From assembly GCA_900320485.1 (NCBI GenBank), contig ONSO01000008.1, forward strand, positions 1 to 44,687: a stretch of DNA of 44,687 nucleotides. The letters run 5' to 3'. Below, piece by piece: positions 1 through 6,854 of this stretch. The notes beneath the pieces were generated by a model, which was not told the DNA's origin, did not search any database, and was given only the letters and a program-made list of their open reading frames with translations. The translations under genes were made by a program, and so were the position numbers. The number at the start of each line of letters is the position of its first letter. The stretch's first letter is position 1. This stretch comes from an uncultured Lachnospiraceae bacterium. Lineage in GTDB: Bacteria; Bacillota; Clostridia; Lachnospirales; Lachnospiraceae.

Positions 1-107
1 TTTTGACAGCGGAAAATAAGAAAATGTTAATCTCGCTGTAGAAAACCAAGTAGGCAGTAGTCTTTTTGACAGCGGGAAATCGAAAAATGTAAATCTCGCT
101 GTGATGA
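1..107. repeat. Two direct copies of a ~40-bp palindromic element, 63 bp apart
   Basis: Two similar copies begin TTTTGACAGCGG near positions 2 and 64. Each carries the arms ACAGCG and CGCTGT (6-11 with 34-39; 69-74 with 97-102), so each could fold as a hairpin with an A/T-rich loop of 22 nt. The copies differ at about five positions over 39 bp. The arm-to-arm distance (28) and the period (63) are identical in both. No third copy follows at 132, but the array may continue upstream of the window edge. Confidence 0.7.
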
Positions 108-185
108 AGTGGGATTTTGTGGATGCAGGCATCAGGATTTTAGAAAGTGTGCAATTCCGATGCTCAGTGTGACAAATTTAGGTTT

Positions 186-293
186 GGCGCGGTGCCCATT
201 CGCATGCGGACGTGCCGCATTGCTCATGACGCGCTGTCGCGCTATGTGTCTGCCCGCATAAGGGCGCTTGTGTGAGCAAGCTCCCACCGCGCC
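186..293. repeat. 108-bp nested-palindrome element, possible structured RNA or interspersed repeat
   Basis: The element is closed by perfect 9-bp arms GGCGCGGTG (186-194) and CACCGCGCC (285-293). Inside are an ATGCGG/CCGCAT hairpin (204-220) and a TGCTCA/TGAGCA stem (221-226 with 273-278). That second stem encloses two further hairpins, GCGC-TGTC-GCGC (231-242) and GCCC/GGGC (252-265). The result is a compact multibranch fold in either strand, ending 80 bp before the HIT gene. I see no credible coding here; short minus-strand frames across it are shadows. It could be a transposable palindromic element or an RNA; I cannot tell which. Confidence 0.6.
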
Positions 294-373
294 TTATGCG
301 GCATCCACGCACCGCTTGTAGAAACGCACAACTTCCGGGTTTATGAAAAAGACGAAGTTTGAAGGTAAGAAAC

Positions 374-835
374 ATGGAGAATTGTAGTTGGTGCAATCTA
401 TCCGAAGAGGACAAGCAGTTTCAGGTGTACGAGGGTATGTTTTGGTCTGTTTTTCTTTCGGATGAGCAAGATTATATAGGACGATGTGTCTTGGCTTTGA
501 AGCGTCACTGTGGGCAATTGTCGGAATTAACGGATGATGAATGGAAAGAACTTCGGAGCTTGATCTGTAAAATGGAGACATGCTTAAAGGCTGTTTTAGG
601 GGCGACCTTATGTAATTGGAGTTGTCTGATGAATGGCTTTTATAAAGATTCAGAGCCTAAGCCACATCTTCATATTCACATTAGACCAAGATATGATAAA
701 CCGGTGATTCTCAACGGAAACACATATATAGATTGTGAATTTGGTCATCATTATGCAAAATATAAAAGCGGGGCAATACCGATTAAGGATAAAGAAAAAG
801 TGTTTACTCTGCTAAAGGAATGGCTGAATCGATAA
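374..835 (+). CDS. HIT (histidine triad) family protein
   Basis: A 153-residue protein with the histidine-triad signature H-L-H-I-H-I at residues 98-103 and an N-terminal C-S-W-C pair, as in HIT hydrolases of the diadenosine-polyphosphate hydrolase type. HIT proteins bind nucleotides and hydrolyse phosphoanhydride or phosphoramidate bonds; the specific substrate here is unknown. I chose the ATG at 374, which has GAAGG at 361-365 at a normal distance. An upstream in-frame TTG at 359 is less likely. It is followed after 69 bp by a small kinase-like gene on the same strand. Cytoplasmic; no signal peptide or membrane segment. Confidence 0.85.
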   Translation: MENCSWCNLSEEDKQFQVYEGMFWSVFLSDEQDYIGRCVLALKRHCGQLSELTDDEWKELRSLICKMETCLKAVLGATLCNWSCLMNGFYKDSEPKPHLHIHIRPRYDKPVILNGNTYIDCEFGHHYAKYKSGAIPIKDKEKVFTLLKEWLNR

Positions 836-904
836 TGTCTTTGTCGCAGGGCTCATAATAAATGGCAGGGCATTTCCAAGTATGTTTTAAGAAGGATAAA
901 CAAA

Positions 905-1450
905 ATGGACGTAATTTTATTAAATGGGCCGTCTTCGGCCGGAAAATCAACCCTCTCCAGGGAATTGCGAAGGCGCCTTACGGAAAGGAAAATAGATTCC
1001 GTGGTCATTTCCATCGATGATTACATGATCACGGATCCCAAGGAAACCATCTACGAGGATGACATATTCGAGATCATGCCGGGGATGTGCCGTGACATGG
1101 AAGCGGCCGTGAAGGAAGGGAAAACCGTGATCGTTGATCATGCAATTACCAGCGAGAGGATCTATCAGGCTTTTATGGTTGCGGCCAACGGGGCGATGGA
1201 GCTGCGTAGGGAAAGCGGGGAGCCTGCAGGGAAGGTTTTTGCGGTAAAGGTGACCTGCTCGCTTGAAATCCTGCGCCAGAGGGAAATGGAGCGGGGCGAC
1301 AGGTGCCCGGGCTCTGCGGAGACATCCCTGAAATTCTTATGGCCCAAGGAGGGCTACGACCTTTGCATTGATAACGGGAAGAAAACGGCAGCGGAAAATG
1401 GGGAGACAATTCTTGGAGCACTTTACGGAACGATGAGCCGAGGGAGATAA
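905..1450 (+). CDS. Chloramphenicol phosphotransferase-like P-loop kinase
   Basis: A 181-residue protein beginning with a beta strand and a Walker A loop, G-P-S-S-A-G-K-S at residues 8-15. An I-S-I-D-D-Y motif follows in the position of the general base of the CPT-like family. Length matches that family (about 180 residues), and GAAGGA lies just upstream of the ATG. The family phosphorylates small hydroxylated substrates, the founding member acting on chloramphenicol. Sequence alone does not show that this protein confers resistance; many members have unknown substrates, and another small-molecule or nucleoside kinase is possible. A decayed acetyltransferase fragment begins directly after its stop codon. 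Confidence 0.75.
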   Translation: MDVILLNGPSSAGKSTLSRELRRRLTERKIDSVVISIDDYMITDPKETIYEDDIFEIMPGMCRDMEAAVKEGKTVIVDHAITSERIYQAFMVAANGAMELRRESGEPAGKVFAVKVTCSLEILRQREMERGDRCPGSAETSLKFLWPKEGYDLCIDNGKKTAAENGETILGALYGTMSRGR

Positions 1451-1585
1451 TGCCCGGAAGGCGGGCGCTCATCGGTGCAGCTGATCGCAGAAAAGGGGAA
1501 GGAAGGGTTTTACGAAAAGCTGGGGTTTAAGGCGCTCCCACATGAATTTTGCGGCGCGGGAATGAGAAAGGTGATACGAAAGTAA
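1451..1585 (+). pseudogene. C-terminal remnant of a GNAT acetyltransferase
   Basis: In the frame directly after the kinase stop codon, 44 codons read through to a stop at 1583-1585. They include L-I-A-E-K-G-K-E-G-F-Y-E-K-L-G-F followed by G-A-G-M-R-K. This is the conserved last strand and helix region of GNAT N-acetyltransferases, where the Y-E-K-L-G-F block contacts acetyl-CoA. The N-terminal two thirds, including the acetyl-CoA pyrophosphate loop, are absent, and no start codon or ribosome binding site precedes it. I infer a deletion that joined the end of the kinase gene to the end of a GNAT gene. Confidence 0.7.
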
Positions 1586-1602
1586 GGAAAGGTGATAAGA
1601 AG

Positions 1603-1968
1603 ATGGAAGGACGTTTTGTGACGTATACGGAGGATGACAGGGAGATTGTCAGGCAAGGCATGGAAGGGGTTCGAAGGGTGCTTTTGGGAAATGACGCGGA
1701 TCGGAAGCGGAGCATGCTGTTTTGCCTTGACTGGTTTATGGATCCTTATTACGGGCAGGATATCTCAGGGATAAGAGCGGAGCTGGACGAGGTGCTTCAG
1801 TTGGTGATCGTTTCTCCTGATAATCCGCTGGACGTAAAGGAGGATGCAATTTCGCTGCTTATGGATTATGAGTGGGGGCCCTTTTCCATTCTGGAAGAGC
1901 ACTTTGAGGAACTGGAGGAGGAAATAAAGCCCGACGTTAAGTACGTGATCAGTATGTACGGCAACTGA
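1603..1968 (+). CDS. Small acidic protein of unknown function
   Basis: A 121-residue protein whose ATG at 1603 has AAAGGTGATAAG just upstream; longer versions starting in the preceding GNAT remnant lack support. It is acidic, predicted mainly helical, and ends with repeated glutamates (E-E-L-E-E-E) before a hydrophobic C-terminus. It has no signal peptide, membrane segment or recognised catalytic motif. The helical acidic make-up resembles small HEAT-like or immunity-type proteins, but I do not recognise a family. It lies alone between a decayed gene and tatD. Confidence 0.6.
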   Translation: MEGRFVTYTEDDREIVRQGMEGVRRVLLGNDADRKRSMLFCLDWFMDPYYGQDISGIRAELDEVLQLVIVSPDNPLDVKEDAISLLMDYEWGPFSILEEHFEELEEEIKPDVKYVISMYGN

Positions 1969-2102
1969 AAAGGTAAGGCAAAGAAGATCAAGGGAGTATA
2001 GTCAAGTATGCGTGGTCGCTCAAAGGGGAAAGGGAATGATGGCCTATGGAATTTGAGAAAGCCTTTCGGAGGCTCATGCAATAGGAGGAAATGGAAGTAG
2101 TA

Positions 2103-2876
2103 ATGATAAAGTATTATGACATTGGATTAAATTTATTTTGTAAGCAGTATAAGGATCCGGAAAAGATTCTACAGGATGCGCTGAATGATGAAATATGCTG
2201 CATCTTAACCGGCTCTGACATGAAAAGCAGCGAGAGGATTCATGCGTTTGTCAAAGACCACGATTGCTTTGGGACCTGTGGGATCCATCCGCATGGCGCG
2301 GATGGTGCAAAGGCTGAGGATTTTCTGCGTATTCGGGAGATCGTTTCAAGCAATGAGAAGATCGTGGCGGTGGGAGAATGCGGGCTGGATTATGACCGGA
2401 TGTTTTCCACGCGGGAGAATCAGATCCGTTGTTTTGAGCATCACTTAAAAATTGCGGAGGAGCTGGGAAAGCCATTGTTTCTTCACGAAAGGGAGGCGGC
2501 GGAGGATTTTATCGCCAGATTCAAGAAGCACGGCGACCTCTGCAGGCATTCCGTGGTGCATTGCTTTACGGGCTCAAAGGAAACCTTGATGAAGTATTTG
2601 GATATGGGTTTTTATATTGGGATCACAGGCTGGATCTGCGACGAAAGGCGAGGAGATGCCCTTCGGGAGGCGGTGAAATATATACCGCTTGAACGGCTCA
2701 TGATTGAAACGGATGCGCCGTATCTAACGCCGCGAAACATAAAAGGGCTCGACCGGACGAACATACCGCAAAACATCAAATACGTTGCGGCGGAGCTTGC
2801 AAAAAACATGGGGGTGGAGGAAGAAGAGCTGATCATGGCGGTGAAAGAAAACACGGAACAGTTTTTTGGAATCTAA
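2103..2876 (+). CDS. tatD: TatD-family metal-dependent DNase
   Basis: A TIM-barrel amidohydrolase-type nuclease of 257 residues. Its N-terminus reads Y-D-I-G-L-N-L instead of the D-x-H-x-H-x of YcfH/YabD-type paralogues. This matches true TatD of E. coli and eukaryotic TATDN1, as do G-E-C-G-L-D-Y, H-C-F-T-G, the I-T-G-W-I-C-D-E-R-R-G block and I-E-T-D-A-P-Y-L. TatD enzymes are cytoplasmic 3'-5' exonucleases linked to DNA repair. Strong AGGAGG at 2083-2088 lies 14 nt before the ATG at 2103 and only 2 nt before an alternative ATG at 2091; family alignment favours 2103. The ATPase gene starts 18 bp downstream, suggesting co-transcription. Confidence 0.9.
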   Translation: MIKYYDIGLNLFCKQYKDPEKILQDALNDEICCILTGSDMKSSERIHAFVKDHDCFGTCGIHPHGADGAKAEDFLRIREIVSSNEKIVAVGECGLDYDRMFSTRENQIRCFEHHLKIAEELGKPLFLHEREAAEDFIARFKKHGDLCRHSVVHCFTGSKETLMKYLDMGFYIGITGWICDERRGDALREAVKYIPLERLMIETDAPYLTPRNIKGLDRTNIPQNIKYVAAELAKNMGVEEEELIMAVKENTEQFFGI

Positions 2877-2894
2877 GATGGCGAGGGCAGATAC

Positions 2895-3755
2895 ATGATC
2901 TATATCGATTCGTTTCACTTCCCGGGAGTGGAAGCGGAAGAACAATTTGTTAATTACGTAAGACGGACGTGCCATACCTCTTTCTATCCCTTTGGAGTGC
3001 TTGCGGCACACCGCCTTTCGGAATTGTGTTTTTCCGAGATCACGATCCTTTATGGGAATAATGGTTCCGGGAAAAGCACGGCATTAAATCTCATGGCTGA
3101 AAAACTGAAGGCGAATAGAGATACTTTGTTTAACCAAAGCAGTTTTTTCGGCGATTATCTCGGAATGTGCACGTATGAAATGAGCCTGGAGGGAAGACCG
3201 GAAGAAATCCGGGTGATCACCAGTGATGACGTGTTTGATTTCATGCTGAACCTGCGTGCGCTGAATGACGGGGTGGACGTGAAGAGAGAACATGCCTTTG
3301 ATGAATGGATTGAGAACAGAAATGCAAAATTCCGGATGAGATCCTTGGAGGATTATGAGGAGCTGAAAAAGGTTGTAGCTGCCCGGTCCAAGACGCAGTC
3401 CCAATATGTCAGGGAGACAGTGGGAAATAATATAATAGAGCACAGTAATGGTGAGAGCGCACTGCATTATTTTACTGAGAAAATAAAGGATAATGGTTTG
3501 TATTTGTTGGACGAGCCTGAGAACTCCCTCTCGCCGCAGAGACAGCTGGAATTGATTGAGTTCATTCAGAATTCGGTTCGTTTCTTTGGATGCCAGTTTA
3601 TCATGGCAACGCATTCTCCTTTTCTGCTGGCGTTGAAAGGGGCAAGGATCTATGATCTGGATGAAAATCCGGTTGACGTGAAGCGATGGACGGAATTGGA
3701 AGGAGTGCGGACCTATTTCGAGTTCTTTGAAACGCACAGGGATGAATTTGTATAA
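2895..3755 (+). CDS. ABC-type (AAA_21/OLD-like) stand-alone ATPase
   Basis: A 286-residue soluble ATPase. Walker A is G-N-N-G-S-G-K-S-T near residue 54. A signature-like S-N-G-E-S comes next, then Walker B L-L-D-E-P-E-N-S near 205, and an H-loop A-T-H-S-P-F near 239. This is the SMC/ABC-like fold of the AAA_21/AAA_15 group, not a transporter, since no membrane partner is adjacent. GAGGG precedes the ATG. It follows tatD by 18 bp, so the two may be co-expressed and act on DNA, but this is inference. No nuclease (Toprim) domain is fused, so it is not a complete OLD protein. Confidence 0.8.
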   Translation: MIYIDSFHFPGVEAEEQFVNYVRRTCHTSFYPFGVLAAHRLSELCFSEITILYGNNGSGKSTALNLMAEKLKANRDTLFNQSSFFGDYLGMCTYEMSLEGRPEEIRVITSDDVFDFMLNLRALNDGVDVKREHAFDEWIENRNAKFRMRSLEDYEELKKVVAARSKTQSQYVRETVGNNIIEHSNGESALHYFTEKIKDNGLYLLDEPENSLSPQRQLELIEFIQNSVRFFGCQFIMATHSPFLLALKGARIYDLDENPVDVKRWTELEGVRTYFEFFETHRDEFV

Positions 3756-3878
3756 GGTTTGAGCATGCGAACGTCAATATGATCCGGAGGAGCAGCTGCG
3801 GTAAAATCGATGAAACAATCCGGGGAGGGGATTGTGATAAGAGATGGCACCAAATAGCAGAAGGAGGAGGGGAAGAAC

Positions 3879-4811
3879 ATGAAAAAGAAGGTGGTTATAT
3901 TTTTGACGGCAATGCTTGTTTCCATGGGGATACTGTCAGGCTGTTCGGACAAAGAACCGGTGAATTCCTCGGAGCCGGCCTTTGTAAAAGAGATTGATGA
4001 CGAGACGCTTAAGGCCCAAGTAAAGATTTTTATGGAGCATCGGAACGATTGGACCGTCCAAAGTGATGAGGCGAAGAACTATGACTCGGTTGCATATGCG
4101 CTCAACGATTTGAACCATAATGGACGGTCGGAGCTTGTCATCGCCTGTTGGGTTGGCAGTTCTGATTCGCAAGACCTTAAGGTATATGAGATCAATGAAG
4201 AGGGCGATGGTTATTCCAAATTGGATGTGGATGGCATGACGCATTTTCCCGAAAACTACTGGGAAGGGTTTTATTATACTGAAAATAAAACTGCCAGAAG
4301 CCGGACGGCAGTGGAGGATTTGGAAAACGGCGCCTTGGAAGGGATTTTAACCGATTCCTACAAGGTCTTTGCAGGGAAGCTTGGCAGTGAGGTGTTTTAC
4401 GAGCGATATATTGCCCTGAATGATCCGGACCGCAGCTGTGAGGATATGCTTCGGGAGGCCGTGGGAAACTGGGGACTTTGCAGGTCGGATACGGAAGGGG
4501 ACGTTACCTATTACGAACCCGGGGATCCCTTTTACAAGACGCTTGCAGTTTCTGAGGATCGGACCATGATTTTGACGGAGGAGGATGGCGCGGGATCTGA
4601 GTATGTGATCAAAGTGAATCTGATGGATCATGCGGACGGAATGCTGTTTGGATATTACGAGCCAAACGCAAAGGATGGGCAGATTTATGACAGTTTGCTT
4701 CTGGCGATTGTGGATGTGGATGAAGAAGGGCGATTGGTGGTCACCATGGATTGCTGGAGCGGAAAGGAATATTTGACTGGAAGCAGCTGGTATTTTAAGC
4801 GCATTGAATAA
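3879..4811 (+). CDS. Putative lipoprotein with EF-hand-like motif
   Basis: A 310-residue secreted lipoprotein. It has a basic N-terminus, a hydrophobic core and the lipobox L-S-G-C with Cys at residue 22. Then comes a variable linker, and a D-L-N-H-N-G-R-S-E-L calcium-loop-like segment near residue 83 as often seen in clostridial lipoproteins. The rest is an acidic, aromatic-rich region with no catalytic motif that I recognise. GGAGGAGGGG upstream is a strong ribosome binding site. The hydrolase gene follows after 20 bp, so the two probably share a transcript. Function unknown; surface attachment is a confident inference from the lipobox. Confidence 0.8.
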   Translation: MKKKVVIFLTAMLVSMGILSGCSDKEPVNSSEPAFVKEIDDETLKAQVKIFMEHRNDWTVQSDEAKNYDSVAYALNDLNHNGRSELVIACWVGSSDSQDLKVYEINEEGDGYSKLDVDGMTHFPENYWEGFYYTENKTARSRTAVEDLENGALEGILTDSYKVFAGKLGSEVFYERYIALNDPDRSCEDMLREAVGNWGLCRSDTEGDVTYYEPGDPFYKTLAVSEDRTMILTEEDGAGSEYVIKVNLMDHADGMLFGYYEPNAKDGQIYDSLLLAIVDVDEEGRLVVTMDCWSGKEYLTGSSWYFKRIE

Positions 4812-4831
4812 CATGGCAAAGGAGAGGGAAA

Positions 4832-5563
4832 ATGAAAGAGTTTTTTATTGATTGCGATGGGATCAAATTACATGCAAAGCTGGACAAGCCGGAGGGCGCG
4901 GCGAAGTGCCCACTGTGTATTTTGATCCATGGATTTACGGGACATATGGAGGAGGATCATATTATCGCGGTGCAGAAGGCGATGAATGAGGCCGGGGTGG
5001 CAGTGCTCCGCGCGGAGATGTACGGGCATGGCGGGAGCGCCGGGGAGTTTCGCAGACACACGCTCTATAAATGGGTGACTAATGCGTTGGCCGTGGTAAA
5101 GTATGCGAAATCCCTGGATTTTGTGACGGATCTTTACTTGAGCGGACATTCCCAGGGAGGCCTGCTTACCATGCTCGTTGGCGGCATGTGTCCTGATGAT
5201 TTTAAGGCAATCCTGCCGCTTTCGCCGGCCTGGATGATTCCGGATGGCGCCAGGGAGGGGCATTTACTTGGCATAGAGTTTGATCCAAAGCATATCCCGG
5301 AAACCTTGGCCGGATGGGGACTGGAGCTTGACGGGGATTATGTGCGCGTTGCCCAGACGATCCACGTGGAGGATGAGATCGCACGCTATGAGGGGAAGGT
5401 CCTGATTGTTCATGGAGACGCAGATGAGACGGTGCCGTTCTTCCTTGCGGAGAAAGCGGAGAAGCTTTACAAAAACGCAAAGCTGATACCCGTTCATGGC
5501 GCGGATCACTGCTTTAACGGACACTTGGAGGAGCTTGCGCAGGCCATACGGCAATTCTTTTGA
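4832..5563 (+). CDS. Alpha/beta hydrolase (acyl esterase-like)
   Basis: A 243-residue alpha/beta hydrolase. It shows the oxyanion region L-I-H-G-F-T-G-H and the nucleophile elbow G-H-S-Q-G-G (Ser107). The acid is D198 in H-G-D-A-D-E-T-V-P and the base is His226 in G-A-D-H-C-F. The order and size fit small bacterial carboxylesterases related to cinnamoyl/feruloyl esterases of gut Firmicutes. The exact acyl substrate cannot be read from the sequence. AAAGGAGAGG precedes the ATG. It has no signal peptide, so it is cytoplasmic. A cluster of palindromic repeats begins 8 bp after its stop codon. Confidence 0.85.
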   Translation: MKEFFIDCDGIKLHAKLDKPEGAAKCPLCILIHGFTGHMEEDHIIAVQKAMNEAGVAVLRAEMYGHGGSAGEFRRHTLYKWVTNALAVVKYAKSLDFVTDLYLSGHSQGGLLTMLVGGMCPDDFKAILPLSPAWMIPDGAREGHLLGIEFDPKHIPETLAGWGLELDGDYVRVAQTIHVEDEIARYEGKVLIVHGDADETVPFFLAEKAEKLYKNAKLIPVHGADHCFNGHLEELAQAIRQFF

Positions 5564-5570
5564 CGTGTTA

Positions 5571-5715
5571 CCGGGGACGGTTCTCTTTGGCACGTTTCTG
5601 CCACCAGTGTGCCATCGGGGACGGTTCTCTCTGGCACGTTTCTGCCACCAGTGTGTCACCGGGGACGGTTCTCTCTGGCACAAGCGTGCCAACAAGAACC
5701 GTCCCCAGTGGCACA
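5571..5715. repeat. GGGGACGGTTCT palindromic repeat cluster (left of SGNH gene)
   Basis: Three copies of CGGGGACGGTTCTCT start at 5572, 5616 and 5660, an exact 44-bp period. The third copy pairs with an inverted copy, AGAACCGTCCCC at 5695-5706. This gives a large hairpin (5661-5706) with an inner TGGCAC/GTGCCA stem. Flanking motifs TGCCACCAGTGTG recur between units. The form resembles REP-like elements mobilised by REP-associated tyrosine transposases, but no transposase gene is in the window. The same repeat in opposite orientation lies beyond the next gene (6732-6832). Confidence 0.85.
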
Positions 5716-5750
5716 GAAGTTGAATATCTTATGGAGGGATAAAAAAGAGT

Positions 5751-6728
5751 ATGACAAATGAAGAGTTAAAGAAGTATTATTTTGGAGCATATAGTTTTGA
5801 GGAGACGGAGGATGGATGGCTTCAGGCATTCCAGTACACGAAGGCGCAGATGGAATATTTTAAGGGAGCCTTTGATTTCTGGTATGACAGATGCATGGCA
5901 ACCACGGCGAAGACCATCGAATTTGTGACGGAGGGCACGAAGGTATCCTTCGATTATAAGTTTATCTGGCTGGGTTCTCCCGACTCCTTTGAACTGGCGG
6001 TGGATGGGCAGATCACAAAGATCACGTACGTAACGGATCTGCTGAAGGCAGATGGGCCGCAGGGAGAAAGTGTCCCTAAGGAGGGCAAGATCGAATGGGA
6101 GCTTCCCGAGGGAAAGAAGTCCGTGGTGATCTATCTGCCGGCGGATGCCACGATTCTGGTGCGGAATTTTGAGGTTAATGCCGCAGTGGAAAGACCGAAG
6201 AAGGGGGAGAAGGTGCTTTGGCTGGGAGACTCCATTACCCAGGGATATGGGCCGTTGCGCTCAAGCATGACTTACGTGAGCGTTGCAAATCGGGCGCTTA
6301 ATTATGACGTGATCAATCAGGGAATCGGCGGTTACGTATATGACAAGAAGTCACTGATGAGGATGGACGGATATCAGCCGGACAAGATCATTGTGGCGCT
6401 TGGAACCAATCAATTTTGGGTGGAAACCATGAAGGACGTGGAGGAATATTACGAGACGCTGACCGGGATTTATGGCAATGAGATTCCCATTCTATGCATT
6501 TCGCCCATCTGGCGCGGAGACCAGCCGGAAGGATTTGAAAAATTTGTGGCTTTTTGTGAGAATGTGAAGAAAATCGCCGGAAGCTATCAGAACGTAACCG
6601 TTATTGATGGATTTACCTTGGTGCCGCACCTGAAGGAGTATTATTTGGATAATCTTCATCCGAATTGTCTCGGAACCGAGAACTATGGGCGCAATTTGGT
6701 AGAGGCCATCCGTAACATTGGATTTTAG
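5751..6728 (+). CDS. Two-domain SGNH/GDSL esterase
   Basis: A 325-residue cytoplasmic protein. The first ~150 residues look like a beta-sandwich domain. The C-terminal SGNH hydrolase domain has G-D-S-I (Ser161), G-Q-G/N-Q-G-I-G-G, G-T-N-Q-F (block III Asn) and D-N-L-H-P-N (Asp300, His303). This arrangement is seen in carbohydrate O-deacetylases related to CE2/CE3-type esterases, so deacylation of a sugar or glycan is a reasonable inference. No signal peptide is present. The ATG at 5751 has GGAGGG 12 nt upstream. The gene is flanked on both sides by one repeat family in opposite orientation, suggesting it may have been moved or rearranged with those repeats. Confidence 0.8.
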   Translation: MTNEELKKYYFGAYSFEETEDGWLQAFQYTKAQMEYFKGAFDFWYDRCMATTAKTIEFVTEGTKVSFDYKFIWLGSPDSFELAVDGQITKITYVTDLLKADGPQGESVPKEGKIEWELPEGKKSVVIYLPADATILVRNFEVNAAVERPKKGEKVLWLGDSITQGYGPLRSSMTYVSVANRALNYDVINQGIGGYVYDKKSLMRMDGYQPDKIIVALGTNQFWVETMKDVEEYYETLTGIYGNEIPILCISPIWRGDQPEGFEKFVAFCENVKKIAGSYQNVTVIDGFTLVPHLKEYYLDNLHPNCLGTENYGRNLVEAIRNIGF

Positions 6729-6731
6729 AGG

Positions 6732-6832
6732 GGCTGGTGGCACAAATGTGCCAGAGAGAACCGTCCCCGGTGGCACAAACGTGCCAGAGAGAACCGTCCC
6801 CGGTGGCAGAGAGAACCGTCCCCGGTGGCACA
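6732..6832. repeat. GGGGACGGTTCT repeat cluster, inverted orientation (right of SGNH gene)
   Basis: Three copies of AGAGAGAACCGTCCCCGG start at 6753, 6786 and 6808 (spacings 33 and 22 bp). They are separated by GTGGCACAAACGTGCC-type inverted pieces. These are reverse complements of the units at 5571-5715, so the SGNH gene is bracketed by inverted clusters. The right cluster ends about 20 bp before the start of the first ABC exporter gene. Confidence 0.85.
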
Positions 6833-6854
6833 ACAGAAAGTGAAGTGAGAGGAA

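Noticed and set aside
1-107. CRISPR array at the window start
   Set aside because: Only two copies, which differ at several positions inside the would-be repeat.
2046-2084. 12-codon frame M-E-F-E-K-A-F before tatD
   Set aside because: Too short to support, with no strong ribosome binding site; possibly a leftover gene start but nothing confirms it.
2103-3755. Qat-type phage defence system
   Set aside because: Only a TatD nuclease and an ATPase are present. A QueC-like protein and the fourth component are absent, and the ATPase is of another type.
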